Of a stretch of DNA of 17,671 nucleotides, positions 9,018 to 16,580 are shown one piece after another. This stretch comes from Bacteroidales bacterium (lineage in GTDB: Bacteria > Bacteroidota > Bacteroidia > Bacteroidales > Dysgonomonadaceae). Both the position numbers and the translations under genes were made by a program. Location of the stretch: positions 1-17,671 of the forward strand of contig DUUR01000080.1 in NCBI GenBank assembly GCA_012841425.1, read 5' to 3'. Each line of letters starts with the position of its first letter. Position 1 is the first letter of the stretch. The notes beneath the pieces were generated by a model. The model was given only the letters and a program-made list of their open reading frames with translations. It searched no databases and was not told where the DNA came from.

Positions 9018-10574
9018 ATGAAAAAATCGACTATTTGGTTGCTTGCCGTAGTGATGTTCACAGCATTTTTAGCTCTGTTGTTTCTACAGGTGAGATACAT
9101 GAGTACAACGATGGATATCCGTACTCAGCAATTCGACGAACAGGTAAACAGAAGCCTCTATAATGTGATGAGAGACTTGGAACAAGACCAGACTCTTGAT
9201 TATCTCGAACAGGATATGATAGAATCTGAGAACAGGTACTCAAGTTACCAACAGGGTTCTTCTCCTAATGTAACAAGTGAACAAACCTCTCCTGCAATAT
9301 CATCTGTAAATAGAATTAGACAGAGATTTGAAACAGAAAGATCTGAGCAATCCTTACGCCCCGAAGAGGATGAGAAAAGAGTATTTGTAACACCTCAACA
9401 GAGCGCAAGTACAATATCTAAAACTCAATACGAACTTCAGCAATCACTTTCGAGACGTTATTTGCACGAACGATCATTACTTGATGAAGTAATTTATAAA
9501 ATCATGAACCGTTCGAGCAATAAACCAATTGAAGAAAGGATTGATTTTGAAGTTTTACAACAGTATATTAGATACGAGTTATCATACAATGGATTGAATG
9601 AACCTTTCGGTTTTCAAGTTGTAAATTTCAATAATCAGGTGGTTTATTCATCTCCAGAATTTTCTAGTAGAGACAAAAATGCAATTTATACACAGACACT
9701 TTTTCCTCAGGATCCTCCTGCAAAGCTGAACACTTTAAGGGTTTATTTTCCAACAAAAAGAAATTATGTATATAGTGAGCTGACTTTTTTTATTCCATCA
9801 CTAATATTCACGTTTATATTATTGATAACGTTTATATTTACAATGGTATCTCTATTCAGACAAAAGCGTTTGTCTGAGATGAAAAATGATTTTATTAACA
9901 ACATGACACATGAGCTAAAAACTCCTGTTTCAACCATCTCGCTAGCATCGCAGATGCTTAAAGATGACTCGATTCTAAAATCACCTGAAGTTTTTAAACA
10001 TGTAACTGGAGTAATAAATGATGAGACCAAGAGGTTGAGCCTTCAAGTTGAAAAAGTGCTGCATATGTCGCTCTTCGACAAGCAAAGGACAAAACTAAAG
10101 ATGAAGGAGCTAGATGCCAACGATCTTGTGGCGAGTGTCGCAAACACTCATGTATTGAAGGTTGAAAAACTAGAAGGTAAGCTGGATGTGGATTTACAAG
10201 CTGAAAATTCAACCATAAGTGTTGATGAAATGCATTTCACTAATGTTATATTCAATATTTTAGATAATGCATTAAAATATCGAAAACGTGATGTTCCACC
10301 AGAACTGATGATGCGTACACGAAATGAAGGAAATAAAATCATTATCACAATTGAAGATAATGGTATAGGAATGAAAAGGGAAGATGCTAAGAAAGTATTT
10401 GAACGATTCTACAGAGTACATACTGGCAATAGACATGATGTAAAAGGATTCGGTCTTGGACTAGCATATGTAAAGAAGATTGTAAATGATCTCAACGGCA
10501 CAATACGTGCAGAGAGTGATTTAGGAAAAGGAACAAAATTTATAATAAGTTTACCCGTAATAACACAAAAATGA
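9018..10574 (+). CDS. rprX: Membrane sensor histidine kinase, RprX-like
   Basis: Inner-membrane sensor that autophosphorylates on histidine and passes the phosphate to the regulator encoded next to it. The 518 residues hold TM helix 1 (about 6-24), a periplasmic region of about 230 residues rich in Gln, Ser and charged residues, TM helix 2 (about 256-278), then the cytoplasmic kinase core. Visible motifs: H-box NNMTHELKTP with His298, N-box NILDNALKYR, G1 EDNGIGM, F-box VFERFYRV and G2 GFGLGLAYVKK. There is no HAMP, PAS or receiver domain, so this is a simple two-TM sensor. Length, MKKSTIW-type N-terminus and pairing resemble RprX of Bacteroides fragilis, by my recollection of the family; the signal is unknown. 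The regulator ATG follows its TGA after 1 base, so the two are almost surely translationally coupled. Confidence 0.9.
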   Translation: MKKSTIWLLAVVMFTAFLALLFLQVRYMSTTMDIRTQQFDEQVNRSLYNVMRDLEQDQTLDYLEQDMIESENRYSSYQQGSSPNVTSEQTSPAISSVNRIRQRFETERSEQSLRPEEDEKRVFVTPQQSASTISKTQYELQQSLSRRYLHERSLLDEVIYKIMNRSSNKPIEERIDFEVLQQYIRYELSYNGLNEPFGFQVVNFNNQVVYSSPEFSSRDKNAIYTQTLFPQDPPAKLNTLRVYFPTKRNYVYSELTFFIPSLIFTFILLITFIFTMVSLFRQKRLSEMKNDFINNMTHELKTPVSTISLASQMLKDDSILKSPEVFKHVTGVINDETKRLSLQVEKVLHMSLFDKQRTKLKMKELDANDLVASVANTHVLKVEKLEGKLDVDLQAENSTISVDEMHFTNVIFNILDNALKYRKRDVPPELMMRTRNEGNKIIITIEDNGIGMKREDAKKVFERFYRVHTGNRHDVKGFGLGLAYVKKIVNDLNGTIRAESDLGKGTKFIISLPVITQK

Positions 10575-10575
10575 T

Positions 10576-11292
10576 ATGGAAGAAAAATTGAAAATTTTTT
10601 TATGTGAAGATGACGAAAATCTTGGTATGTTACTAAGAGAATATCTTCAGGCAAAAGGTTTTGACACTGACTTATTTCCTGATGGAGAAGCTGGTTTCAA
10701 AGGTTTTGTGAAAACAAAATACGACCTGTGCATCGTTGACGTAATGATGCCTAAAAAGGATGGCGTTACATTAGTTAAGGAAATTAGACAAATCAACTCG
10801 GAAATTCCAGTGATTTTCCTTACTGCAAAAAATATGAAGGAAGATGTTCTTGAAGGATTTAAAGCTGGTGCCGATGACTACATCACTAAGCCATTCAGTA
10901 TGGAAGAGCTTGTACTTCGTATAGAAGCTATAATTCGCAGAGTTAAGGGCAAAAAGAGTAAAGAACAGCAAGTGTATAATTTTGGCACAATGACATTTGA
11001 TACTCAAAAGCAAATCCTTAATATTGGTGATATTCAGACAAAACTTACCACTAAGGAGTCTGAGTTATTATCGCTGCTTTGCGCTCATGCAAATGATATA
11101 TTGGAACGTAATCATGCTCTAAAACAAATTTGGGAAGAGGATACATATTTTAATGCTCGTAGTATGGATGTTTATATCACTAAACTACGTAAGTTATTGA
11201 AACCTGAACCAAATATCGAAATCATTAATATCCACGGTAAGGGATACAAGCTAATTGTTCCTACTGAGGATGAAGCGAATGCTGATCAATAG
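10576..11292 (+). CDS. rprY: OmpR-family response regulator, RprY-like
   Basis: DNA-binding partner of the preceding kinase. The 238 residues form an N-terminal receiver domain (about 6-120) and a C-terminal winged-helix domain (about 135-232). Seen directly: acidic pocket CEDDENLG, phospho-acceptor Asp55 in DLCIVDVMMP, Thr84 in FLTAKN, and Lys105 in YITKPFS. The effector domain has the usual TKESELLSLL, RSMDVYITKLRKLL and INIHGKGYKL segments. It ends just before a strong terminator, so the kinase and regulator form a two-gene operon. The match to RprY is by family resemblance and context; the exact regulon cannot be read here. No cognate direct-repeat operator was obvious, but the palindrome at 8967-8980 is a candidate for autoregulation. 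Confidence 0.9.
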   Translation: MEEKLKIFLCEDDENLGMLLREYLQAKGFDTDLFPDGEAGFKGFVKTKYDLCIVDVMMPKKDGVTLVKEIRQINSEIPVIFLTAKNMKEDVLEGFKAGADDYITKPFSMEELVLRIEAIIRRVKGKKSKEQQVYNFGTMTFDTQKQILNIGDIQTKLTTKESELLSLLCAHANDILERNHALKQIWEEDTYFNARSMDVYITKLRKLLKPEPNIEIINIHGKGYKLIVPTEDEANADQ

Positions 11293-11334
11293 GGGTACAC
11301 TGGATACTTCGGCACGTGAATATTGATACACAAT

Positions 11335-11377
11335 AGCACTTCTTCCTTCAACAATCAAAGGAAGAAGTGCTTTATTT
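11335..11377 (+). terminator. Intrinsic terminator of the two-component operon
   Basis: A 14-bp perfect stem (AGCACTTCTTCCTT at 11335-11348 with its complement at 11358-11371) encloses a 9-base loop, followed by TTTATTT. It lies 43 bases after the regulator stop. Only 28 bases remain between it and the next start codon. Confidence 0.9.
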
Positions 11378-11405
11378 AATATTGAAACAATAACTTTCAA
11401 CAATC

Positions 11406-12836
11406 ATGAAAAATATATATTGGATATATAGTTTACTCTTATTAGTCAGTTTCCCAACTCTTTGTTCTGTTTCATGTGATAAGCAAAAAGTGACTTACAA
11501 GGATGTTGAAATATCGTCACCTTTCCCAATGATGCCCATAAAGGAATGTATTTTCCCGAACAGGGATTTTTCTATCGTGGATTATGGTGCTATTGAAGGG
11601 GGAAAGACAATCAATACAAAAGCAATTGCCAAAGCCATTATAGCCTGCAACAAAGCAGGCGGCGGACGGGTGGTTATCCCAGAAGGAGAATGGTTAACCG
11701 GCCCCATCCATTTCAAGAGTAATGTCAATTTGTACCTCACAGAAGGAGCTGTAGTACGTTTTACAGACAATCCGGAGGACTATTTACCAGCTGTGATAAC
11801 TTCATGGGAGGGGTTGGAATGCTATAACTATTCTCCTCTTGTGTATGCTCACTAATGCGAGAATGTCGCAATTACAGGAGAAGGGAAATTAATGCCCCAT
11901 ATGGGATTGTGGAGAACTTGGTTCAAGCGTCCTCCTGCACATCTAGAGGCTTTGAAAGAACTCTATACTATGGCTTCGACCGATGTCCCTGTAGAAGAAC
12001 GCCAGATGGCTCGCGGCGAGAATAATATGCGTCCGCATCTTATCCATTTCAATCGTTGTGAAAATGTGTTACTTGACGGATTTCAAATTGAAGAAAGCCC
12101 ATTTTGGACCATTCATATGTACATGGTTAATGGTGGCATTGCCCGTAACCTAAACGTAAAAGCGCATGGACACAATAATGATGGAATCGATCTTGAAATG
12201 ACCCGCAACTTTCTTGTAGAGAACTGTGTATTCGACCAAGGAGATGATGCCGTAGTCCTTAAAGCCGGACGTAACCAAGATGCATGGAGACTGAATACCC
12301 CTACCGAGAATATCGTTGTACGAAACTGCACAATCCTTAAAGGGCACACACTGCTGGGTATCGGCAGTGAGATGTCAGGAGGTATTCGTAATGTTTATAT
12401 GCATGATTGCACAGCTCCAAATAACGTACATCGACTTTTTTTCATTAAAACCAACCACAGGCGTGGTGGATTTATTGAGAATATCTATATGGAGAATATA
12501 AAAACGGGAGGAACACTTAGAGTCTTTGAAGTTGACATGGATGTATTGTACCAATGGAGAACATTGGTTCCTACTTACGAAGAGCGTATCACCCACATTG
12601 AAAAAATCTACATAAATAATATAGAATGTGAATCGGCAAATGTGATTTACGACTTAAAAGGAGATGAGAAACAGCCTGTGAGAAATATAGAACTTAGAAA
12701 TATTCATGTAGATATCCTTATTGACAGTGTAAGTCATGTAGAGAATGTGGAAAGGATCATAACCGAAAATATTATATTTGATAAGATCGATCCTGATGTA
12801 CAGCCAGAGCTCAAGCGGCATCTTGATAATAAATAA
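11406..12836 (+). pseudogene. GH28 polygalacturonase-like glycoside hydrolase interrupted by an in-frame TAA
   Basis: GH28 enzymes hydrolyse galacturonan-type pectin on a right-handed beta-helix. The reading frame has full length (476 codons counting the interruption) and only one defect, a TAA at 11853-11855 after SPLVYAH. The same frame resumes with CENVAITGEGKL, exactly the expected family sequence. Seen directly: a hydrophobic leader ending LCSVSC (signal peptide, possibly a lipoprotein), an ADYGA-like segment (VDYGAIEGG), Asp259 in HNNDGID, Asp280-Asp281 in QGDDAVV, His314 in KGHTLLGIGSE, and Arg343/Lys348 in RLFFIKTN. These match the GH28 catalytic set, so the active site is intact. An ATG at 11892 could restart translation but would lack the leader and the first beta-helix coils. 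The defect is probably a nonsense mutation; sequencing error or read-through remain possible. GC is visibly higher here (30 of 60 at 12001-12060), hinting at transfer. Confidence 0.88.
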
Positions 12837-12848
12837 ATTCATATAGCC

Positions 12849-12968
12849 ATGAAATATTATCAAAAGCTGGTTCTATTAATCATTTTAGGGATATGAATCG
12901 CTGGTTCGTGCCTATACTTTCGTACACTAAGCAATAGAAATGAGAAAGAGAGGTTATTTGATAAATAA
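12849..12968 (+). pseudogene. Remnant of a lipoprotein gene start, interrupted by in-frame TGA
   Basis: Twelve bases after the GH28 stop, an ATG opens 15 codons, MKYYQKLVLLIILGI, which look like a bacterial signal peptide. A TGA follows at 12894-12896. In the same frame the next residues are IAGSC, a good lipobox with a modifiable Cys, then about 18 polar residues to a TAA at 12966-12968 inside the tRNA terminator. A continuous lipoprotein leader on both sides of the stop suggests a former gene whose body was lost. The product cannot be identified; as a GH28 neighbour it may have been a carbohydrate-active or binding lipoprotein, which is inference only. A chance hydrophobic micro-ORF is the alternative. 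Confidence 0.4.
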
Positions 12969-13002
12969 AAAAAAGAGGCGGATTTTGATAATCCTCCTCT
13001 TT
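12964..13002 (-). terminator. Intrinsic terminator of tRNA-Ser
   Basis: On the minus strand, directly after the tRNA 3' end, a 13-bp stem (12972-12984 with 12990-13002, one mismatch) with a 5-base loop is followed by a run of T residues opposite 12967-12971. Position and T-run fit a terminator for the tRNA transcript. Confidence 0.85.
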
Positions 13003-13003
13003 G

Positions 13004-13088
13004 CGGAGAGAGAGGGATTCGAACCCCCGGAAGCTCGCACTTCAACGGTTTTCAAGACCGCCGCAATCGACCACTCTGCCATCTCTCC
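13004..13088 (-). tRNA. tRNA-Ser (anticodon TGA)
   Basis: Read on the minus strand, the 7-bp acceptor stem GGAGAGA pairs perfectly with TCTCTCC and is followed by discriminator G at 13004. The anticodon loop is CTTGAAA, with TGA at 13052-13054. The long variable arm is characteristic of class II serine tRNAs, and the T-loop is TTCGAAT. It decodes UCN serine codons, chiefly UCA. Length is 85 nt. CCA is not encoded; CAA follows the discriminator, so the tail must be added after transcription. Confidence 0.97.
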
Positions 13089-13130
13089 TTTGCTTATATT
13101 TCAGGATATATTAAATCCGAAAAGCGAGTG

Positions 13131-13138
13131 CAAAGATA
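13131..13138 (-). promoter_or_regulatory. Bacteroides-type -7 box of the tRNA-Ser promoter
   Basis: On the minus strand this reads TATCTTTG, an exact match to TAnnTTTG. It lies 42 bases before the mature tRNA 5' end, leaving a short leader. The -33 element (TTG consensus) is weak or absent at the expected distance. Confidence 0.6.
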
Positions 13139-13212
13139 TTACTATTTTTGAAAAGAAAAAATATTAACAAGGGATTATTTTAGTCTGAATAATAAAAATC
13201 AATATTTCGTTG

Positions 13213-13220
13213 TATCTTTG
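13213..13220 (+). promoter_or_regulatory. Bacteroides-type -7 box of the DEAD-box helicase promoter
   Basis: TATCTTTG is an exact match to the TAnnTTTG -7 consensus and lies 23 bases before the helicase ATG, predicting a very short 5' leader. No convincing -33 TTG is seen at the usual 19-21 base spacing. Confidence 0.6.
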
Positions 13221-13243
13221 TGTAAACTAGATACAGATTAAAC

Positions 13244-15034
13244 ATGTTATTTACAGAACTACCACTTACCGATTCTCTTTTAGAAGGCCTTGATGTTATG
13301 AACTTTAAGGAGGCCACACCTGTTCAGGAACAAGCTATACCTATTATTCTTAACAAAAAAGATATTATTGCTTGCGCACAAACAGGGACTGGTAAGACGG
13401 CAGCATTTTTACTTCCATTGCTTAATAATCTACAAACCGACAATCATAATGAGAATAAGGTCAATGCCATTATTATGGCACCCACTCGTGAATTGGCACA
13501 ACAGATAGATTCAATGATGGAGGGTTTTTCATATTACACTCCTTTTTCATCCGTAGCTGTCTACGGAGGAAACGATGGTGATGCTTGGGATATTCAGAAA
13601 AAAGGTTTAACTAGTGGTGCTGATGTAGTAATTGCCACCCCTGGAAGGTTGCTTTCGCATATCAATTTGTATAATATAGACTTTTCGGGCGTAAAGTATT
13701 TTATTCTGGATGAAGCTGATAGGATGCTCGATATGGGGTTCTATGAAGATATCATGAAGATTGAAAAGTTACTACCCAAAGATCGCCAAACAGTAATGTT
13801 TTCAGCCACAATGCCTCCAAAGATTCAACAACTTGCTAAGACAATTCAAAGAAACCCCGAAGAAATTTCAATTGCCATAGCTCGTCCTCCAGAAAGCATT
13901 ATACAATCTACATACATTTGCTACGAACCTCAGAAGATGCAAATTCTGAAGCGATTATTTCACGAGAAAAAACCCAACAAAGTGATTTTATTCTCAGGTT
14001 CTAAACAAAAGGTAAAAGAAATTGCTAAGACCCTGAATCAAATGAAGTTGTCCGTTGGAGAAATGCACTCTGACCTAGATCAAGCACAACGTGAGCATGT
14101 TATGCATGAGTTCAAAAACGAGAGAGTTGATATTCTTGTTGCAACAGATATTGTAGCACGTGGCATTGATATTGATGATATTACACTAGTGATTAACTTC
14201 GATGTACCTTATGACGTAGAAGACTATATTCACCGCATAGGTCGCACTGCACGTGCAGGTGACTCTGGTATGGCTATTACTTTTGTTGCACCAGAGGAAC
14301 AATATAGATTTGAACAAATAGAAGAATTTCTCCAAAAGAGAATTTATAGAATTCCTGTACCTGCAGAGTTAGGTAAAGTTCCAGAGTATAATCCAAGTAA
14401 AAACAAACGTCAAAAAGGCACTATCACAAGTGCCTCAAGAAAAAGGAAATCATCTAAAGGAGCTGTTGATACTACTAAAAGAACAGCCAACAATAAGGGT
14501 GAAGGACCCAAAAAGAAAAGGCCACTGAAGCCTCGCAAGAATCAAGATGAAAAGAAGAAAAAACCATATAATATGAATCAGGATAGGGAAAACACAAAAC
14601 AGGATGGTGAAAACATGAAACAACAACCTGAAAGCAAACTTCCAAATACTGATCAAGTAAAAAGGACGAAGAAAAAACGTAAACCCAAGACCCAGCAAGA
14701 CGTTACAGCAGATAATAAGCCTCGTACAAACAATAAGCCTCGTGCAAATAAAGACTCTAAAGGGGAAGATAAACCTTTAAATGAACAACAAATCAGGAGC
14801 AATCAAAAGGCAAAGAAAAAGAAAAGTATAGAACAAGGTAATACCTCTATAAATATTAATAAATCAAACGAATCTTCTCCAAAGAAAGTCGTTAAAAAGA
14901 AGCTTGTTAAGAAGAAGGATTTAGTTGATAAAGTTCCTTCACCCGAAAAAAAGGTAAAACAAGACGCTCCTGCTAAGAATGCAGATAAAAAGAAGAAGAG
15001 TTTTTGGGACTGGCTCCCTTTCGGGAAGAAATAA
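13244..15034 (+). CDS. RhlE-type DEAD-box ATP-dependent RNA helicase with long basic tail
   Basis: Uses ATP to unwind or remodel RNA, with expected roles in ribosome assembly, RNA decay or cold adaptation. Core motifs, in order in 596 residues: Q motif (FKEATPVQEQ, 21-30), I AQTGTGKT (45-52), Ia APTRELAQQ, Ib ATPGRL, II DEAD (156-159), III SAT (187-189), V VATDIVARGID and VI HRIGRTARAG. The helicase core ends near residue 385. The remaining 210 or so residues are very rich in Lys, Asn, Gln and Pro, presumably disordered and RNA-binding, and end in an aromatic cap SFWDWLPFGKK. The DEADRMLDMGF segment is RhlE-like, but assignment to RhlE over other subfamilies is not certain, so no symbol is given. 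ATG 13244 has its own promoter box just upstream and begins at the conserved N-terminus. Confidence 0.94.
   Translation: MLFTELPLTDSLLEGLDVMNFKEATPVQEQAIPIILNKKDIIACAQTGTGKTAAFLLPLLNNLQTDNHNENKVNAIIMAPTRELAQQIDSMMEGFSYYTPFSSVAVYGGNDGDAWDIQKKGLTSGADVVIATPGRLLSHINLYNIDFSGVKYFILDEADRMLDMGFYEDIMKIEKLLPKDRQTVMFSATMPPKIQQLAKTIQRNPEEISIAIARPPESIIQSTYICYEPQKMQILKRLFHEKKPNKVILFSGSKQKVKEIAKTLNQMKLSVGEMHSDLDQAQREHVMHEFKNERVDILVATDIVARGIDIDDITLVINFDVPYDVEDYIHRIGRTARAGDSGMAITFVAPEEQYRFEQIEEFLQKRIYRIPVPAELGKVPEYNPSKNKRQKGTITSASRKRKSSKGAVDTTKRTANNKGEGPKKKRPLKPRKNQDEKKKKPYNMNQDRENTKQDGENMKQQPESKLPNTDQVKRTKKKRKPKTQQDVTADNKPRTNNKPRANKDSKGEDKPLNEQQIRSNQKAKKKKSIEQGNTSININKSNESSPKKVVKKKLVKKKDLVDKVPSPEKKVKQDAPAKNADKKKKSFWDWLPFGKK
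14714..14749 (+). repeat. 18-bp tandem duplication within the helicase tail
   Basis: Two adjacent 18-base units start at 14714 and 14732, sharing AATAAGCCTCG and differing at two positions. They encode NKPRTN and NKPRAN in the basic C-terminal tail, consistent with growth of the tail by small duplications. Confidence 0.8.
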
Positions 15035-15061
15035 AATAAATTATATTAAAAAAAACGAGAC

Positions 15062-15093
15062 TGTAAATTAAACCTGACACCGTTTAACTTACA
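15062..15093. repeat. Inverted repeat of unknown role after the helicase gene
   Basis: TGTAAATTAAAC (15062-15073) and GTTTAACTTACA (15082-15093) are complementary at 11 of 12 positions around an 8-base spacer. No T-run follows on either strand, so it is not a standard terminator. It could be a weak structural element of the helicase 3' UTR or a remnant of a small mobile element. Confidence 0.5.
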
Positions 15094-15101
15094 CTACCAA
15101 T

Positions 15102-15141
15102 AAACAGGTGCTATAAGTAAAAATTATATCACCTGTTTTTT
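15102..15141 (+). terminator. Terminator of the helicase gene, possibly bidirectional
   Basis: A 15-bp stem with one mismatch (15102-15116 with 15124-15138) and a 7-base loop is followed by T residues through 15141 on the plus strand. On the minus strand the stem is followed by a weaker GTTTATT, so it could also end the convergent oxidoreductase operon, whose last stop codon is about 56 bases away. Confidence 0.8.
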
Positions 15142-15196
15142 ATATGCAATATTTATAGCAGTTGAAATTTATGCTTAAATTAACTGAAAGCTCTGC

Positions 15197-15763
15197 TTAT
15201 ACTAGTTGAAGTTCTGCTTTTTGCTCCATCTCCACAATATCCATTCCACGAAGTATGGCTTGCTCGTTAACTGGCAATAAGTGATGATGTCGCTCCGGAA
15301 GTGTTTCTTTTAGTCCTTTCAAAACATTTTCTACCTTAAGTATAGGTGAAACCTTTAACAGGCCACCAAGAATAATCATGTTAAAGACCTTATTGTTTTC
15401 CATTTTCATAGATTCTTCGATTGCATTTACACAGTATACATCTATATCTTTACGCTTAACCTTATTATTTATACCATACTGGTCGTAAATAAGTACACCA
15501 CCTGGTTTCACTTTTTCTTCAAACTTATCAAGTGATGGTTGGTTAAGCACAATTGCGATGTCATAGTTGTTTACAACTGGAGAACTTATGGGGACATCAG
15601 AAATGATAACTGTAACATTTGCAGTTCCTCCTCTCTGTTCGGGACCGTAAGCAGGGAACCACGACACCTCCTTATCCTCCATTATACCAGAGTAGGCAAG
15701 TATTTTCCCCATAGATAATACACCCTGTCCTCCAAAACCGGCTATAACTATTTCCTTGAGCAT
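15197..15763 (-). CDS. korC: 2-oxoacid:ferredoxin oxidoreductase, gamma subunit
   Basis: Gamma subunit of a thiamine-diphosphate enzyme that converts a 2-oxoacid and CoA to acyl-CoA and CO2, reducing ferredoxin (reversible in some species). The 188 residues carry the family hallmarks: N-terminal GFGGQGVLSMGKIL, then WFPAYGPEQRGGTANVTVI and IVLNQPSLDKFE. These belong to the POR/KOR gamma domain, which binds CoA in structurally known relatives. It is last in the operon, 26 bases after the beta gene. Substrate (2-oxoglutarate, branched-chain 2-oxoacid or other) is not decided by sequence alone; kor names follow common usage for this arrangement in Bacteroidales. Confidence 0.9.
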   Translation of the reverse strand: MLKEIVIAGFGGQGVLSMGKILAYSGIMEDKEVSWFPAYGPEQRGGTANVTVIISDVPISSPVVNNYDIAIVLNQPSLDKFEEKVKPGGVLIYDQYGINNKVKRKDIDVYCVNAIEESMKMENNKVFNMIILGGLLKVSPILKVENVLKGLKETLPERHHHLLPVNEQAILRGMDIVEMEQKAELQLV

Positions 15764-15789
15764 TTTATCAGATTAAAGTTTTTATAAAA

Positions 15790-16551
15790 TCATATATTTT
15801 TCAAATCTCCAATTGGAAAAACTGGAAACATATTCTTAACCATCCAATCGTTAGCCCCTGCAGGTGTCATCTTCCAACCCGAACTACAAGTAGATACCAC
15901 CTCCACAATTGAGGTGCCTTTTCCTGCTAAAGAATTTTCAAAAGCAAGCTTAATCATTCGCTTTGTCTTTTTCACAGCAGCTGCTGTATGCACACTTGTA
16001 CGAGTAGCAAGACAAACTCCATCAAGCAAAGCAAGCATATCAAGTATCTTTAATGGACGTCCCATTGTATTAATGTCTCTTCCGAAAGGACTAGTTGCGG
16101 TTGGCATATTTTCCAATGTTGTCGGTGCCATCTGCCCACCTGTCATGCCATATATTGCATTATTAATAAAAATTATTGCAATATTCTCACCACGGTTAGC
16201 TGTATGAATAGTTTCGGCTGTACCAATAGCCGCAAGATCCCCATCACCCTGATAAGTAAAAACCATTTTCTCGGGCAGAAGTCTTTTAACAGCAGTTGCA
16301 AGCGCTGGCGCTCTACCATGTGCTGCTTCCTGCCAATCAATATCAAGATATTTGTAGGCAAAAACTGCACATCCAACAGGTGCAATACCTATTGTCTTTT
16401 CTTGTAACCCTAGCTCCTGAATTACTTCAGCCACTACCTTATGCACCACCCCATGAGAACAACCAGGACAATAGTGCATATAATTATCATTCATCAATTC
16501 TGGTTTGGCATATACCAGATTTTCGGGATTAACTATATCGTTTTTATTCAT
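15790..16551 (-). CDS. korB: 2-oxoacid:ferredoxin oxidoreductase, beta (thiamine diphosphate-binding) subunit
   Basis: Catalytic subunit carrying thiamine diphosphate and, in this family, a proximal [4Fe-4S] cluster. The 253 residues include CPGCSHG near the N-terminus (Cys28, Cys31), Cys61 in APVGCAVF and Cys222 in VVSTCSSGW, which together fit the four cluster ligands. The cofactor motif is GDGD (102-105) with Asn130-Asn131 about 26 residues later. The length fits beta subunits of the four- or three-gene enzymes. It lies 29 bases downstream of a small membrane-protein gene and 26 bases upstream of the gamma gene. ATG 16551 gives the usual N-terminal extension before the CxxC motif. Confidence 0.93.
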   Translation of the reverse strand: MNKNDIVNPENLVYAKPELMNDNYMHYCPGCSHGVVHKVVAEVIQELGLQEKTIGIAPVGCAVFAYKYLDIDWQEAAHGRAPALATAVKRLLPEKMVFTYQGDGDLAAIGTAETIHTANRGENIAIIFINNAIYGMTGGQMAPTTLENMPTATSPFGRDINTMGRPLKILDMLALLDGVCLATRTSVHTAAAVKKTKRMIKLAFENSLAGKGTSIVEVVSTCSSGWKMTPAGANDWMVKNMFPVFPIGDLKNI

Positions 16552-16580
16552 TTTCTAAATCTTCAAAAGTAATTATCTCA

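Noticed and set aside
11378..11405. GH28 promoter with -7-like TAACTTTC at 11391-11398
   Set aside because: Last base differs from TAnnTTTG, the box lies only 7 bases from the ATG, and the -33 position would fall inside the terminator.
11892..12836. Second half of GH28 as a separate intact gene
   Set aside because: It is in the same frame as the first half, starts in the middle of the conserved fold, and lacks a signal peptide; one broken gene explains both pieces.
11853..12896. Stop-codon reassignment (TAA and TGA read as sense)
   Set aside because: All intact genes here end at TAA, TGA or TAG where homologues end, and no other gene has internal stops.
12940..13167. Possible protein gene over the tRNA region
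   Set aside because: It overlaps tRNA-Ser and its terminator and has no recognisable protein features.
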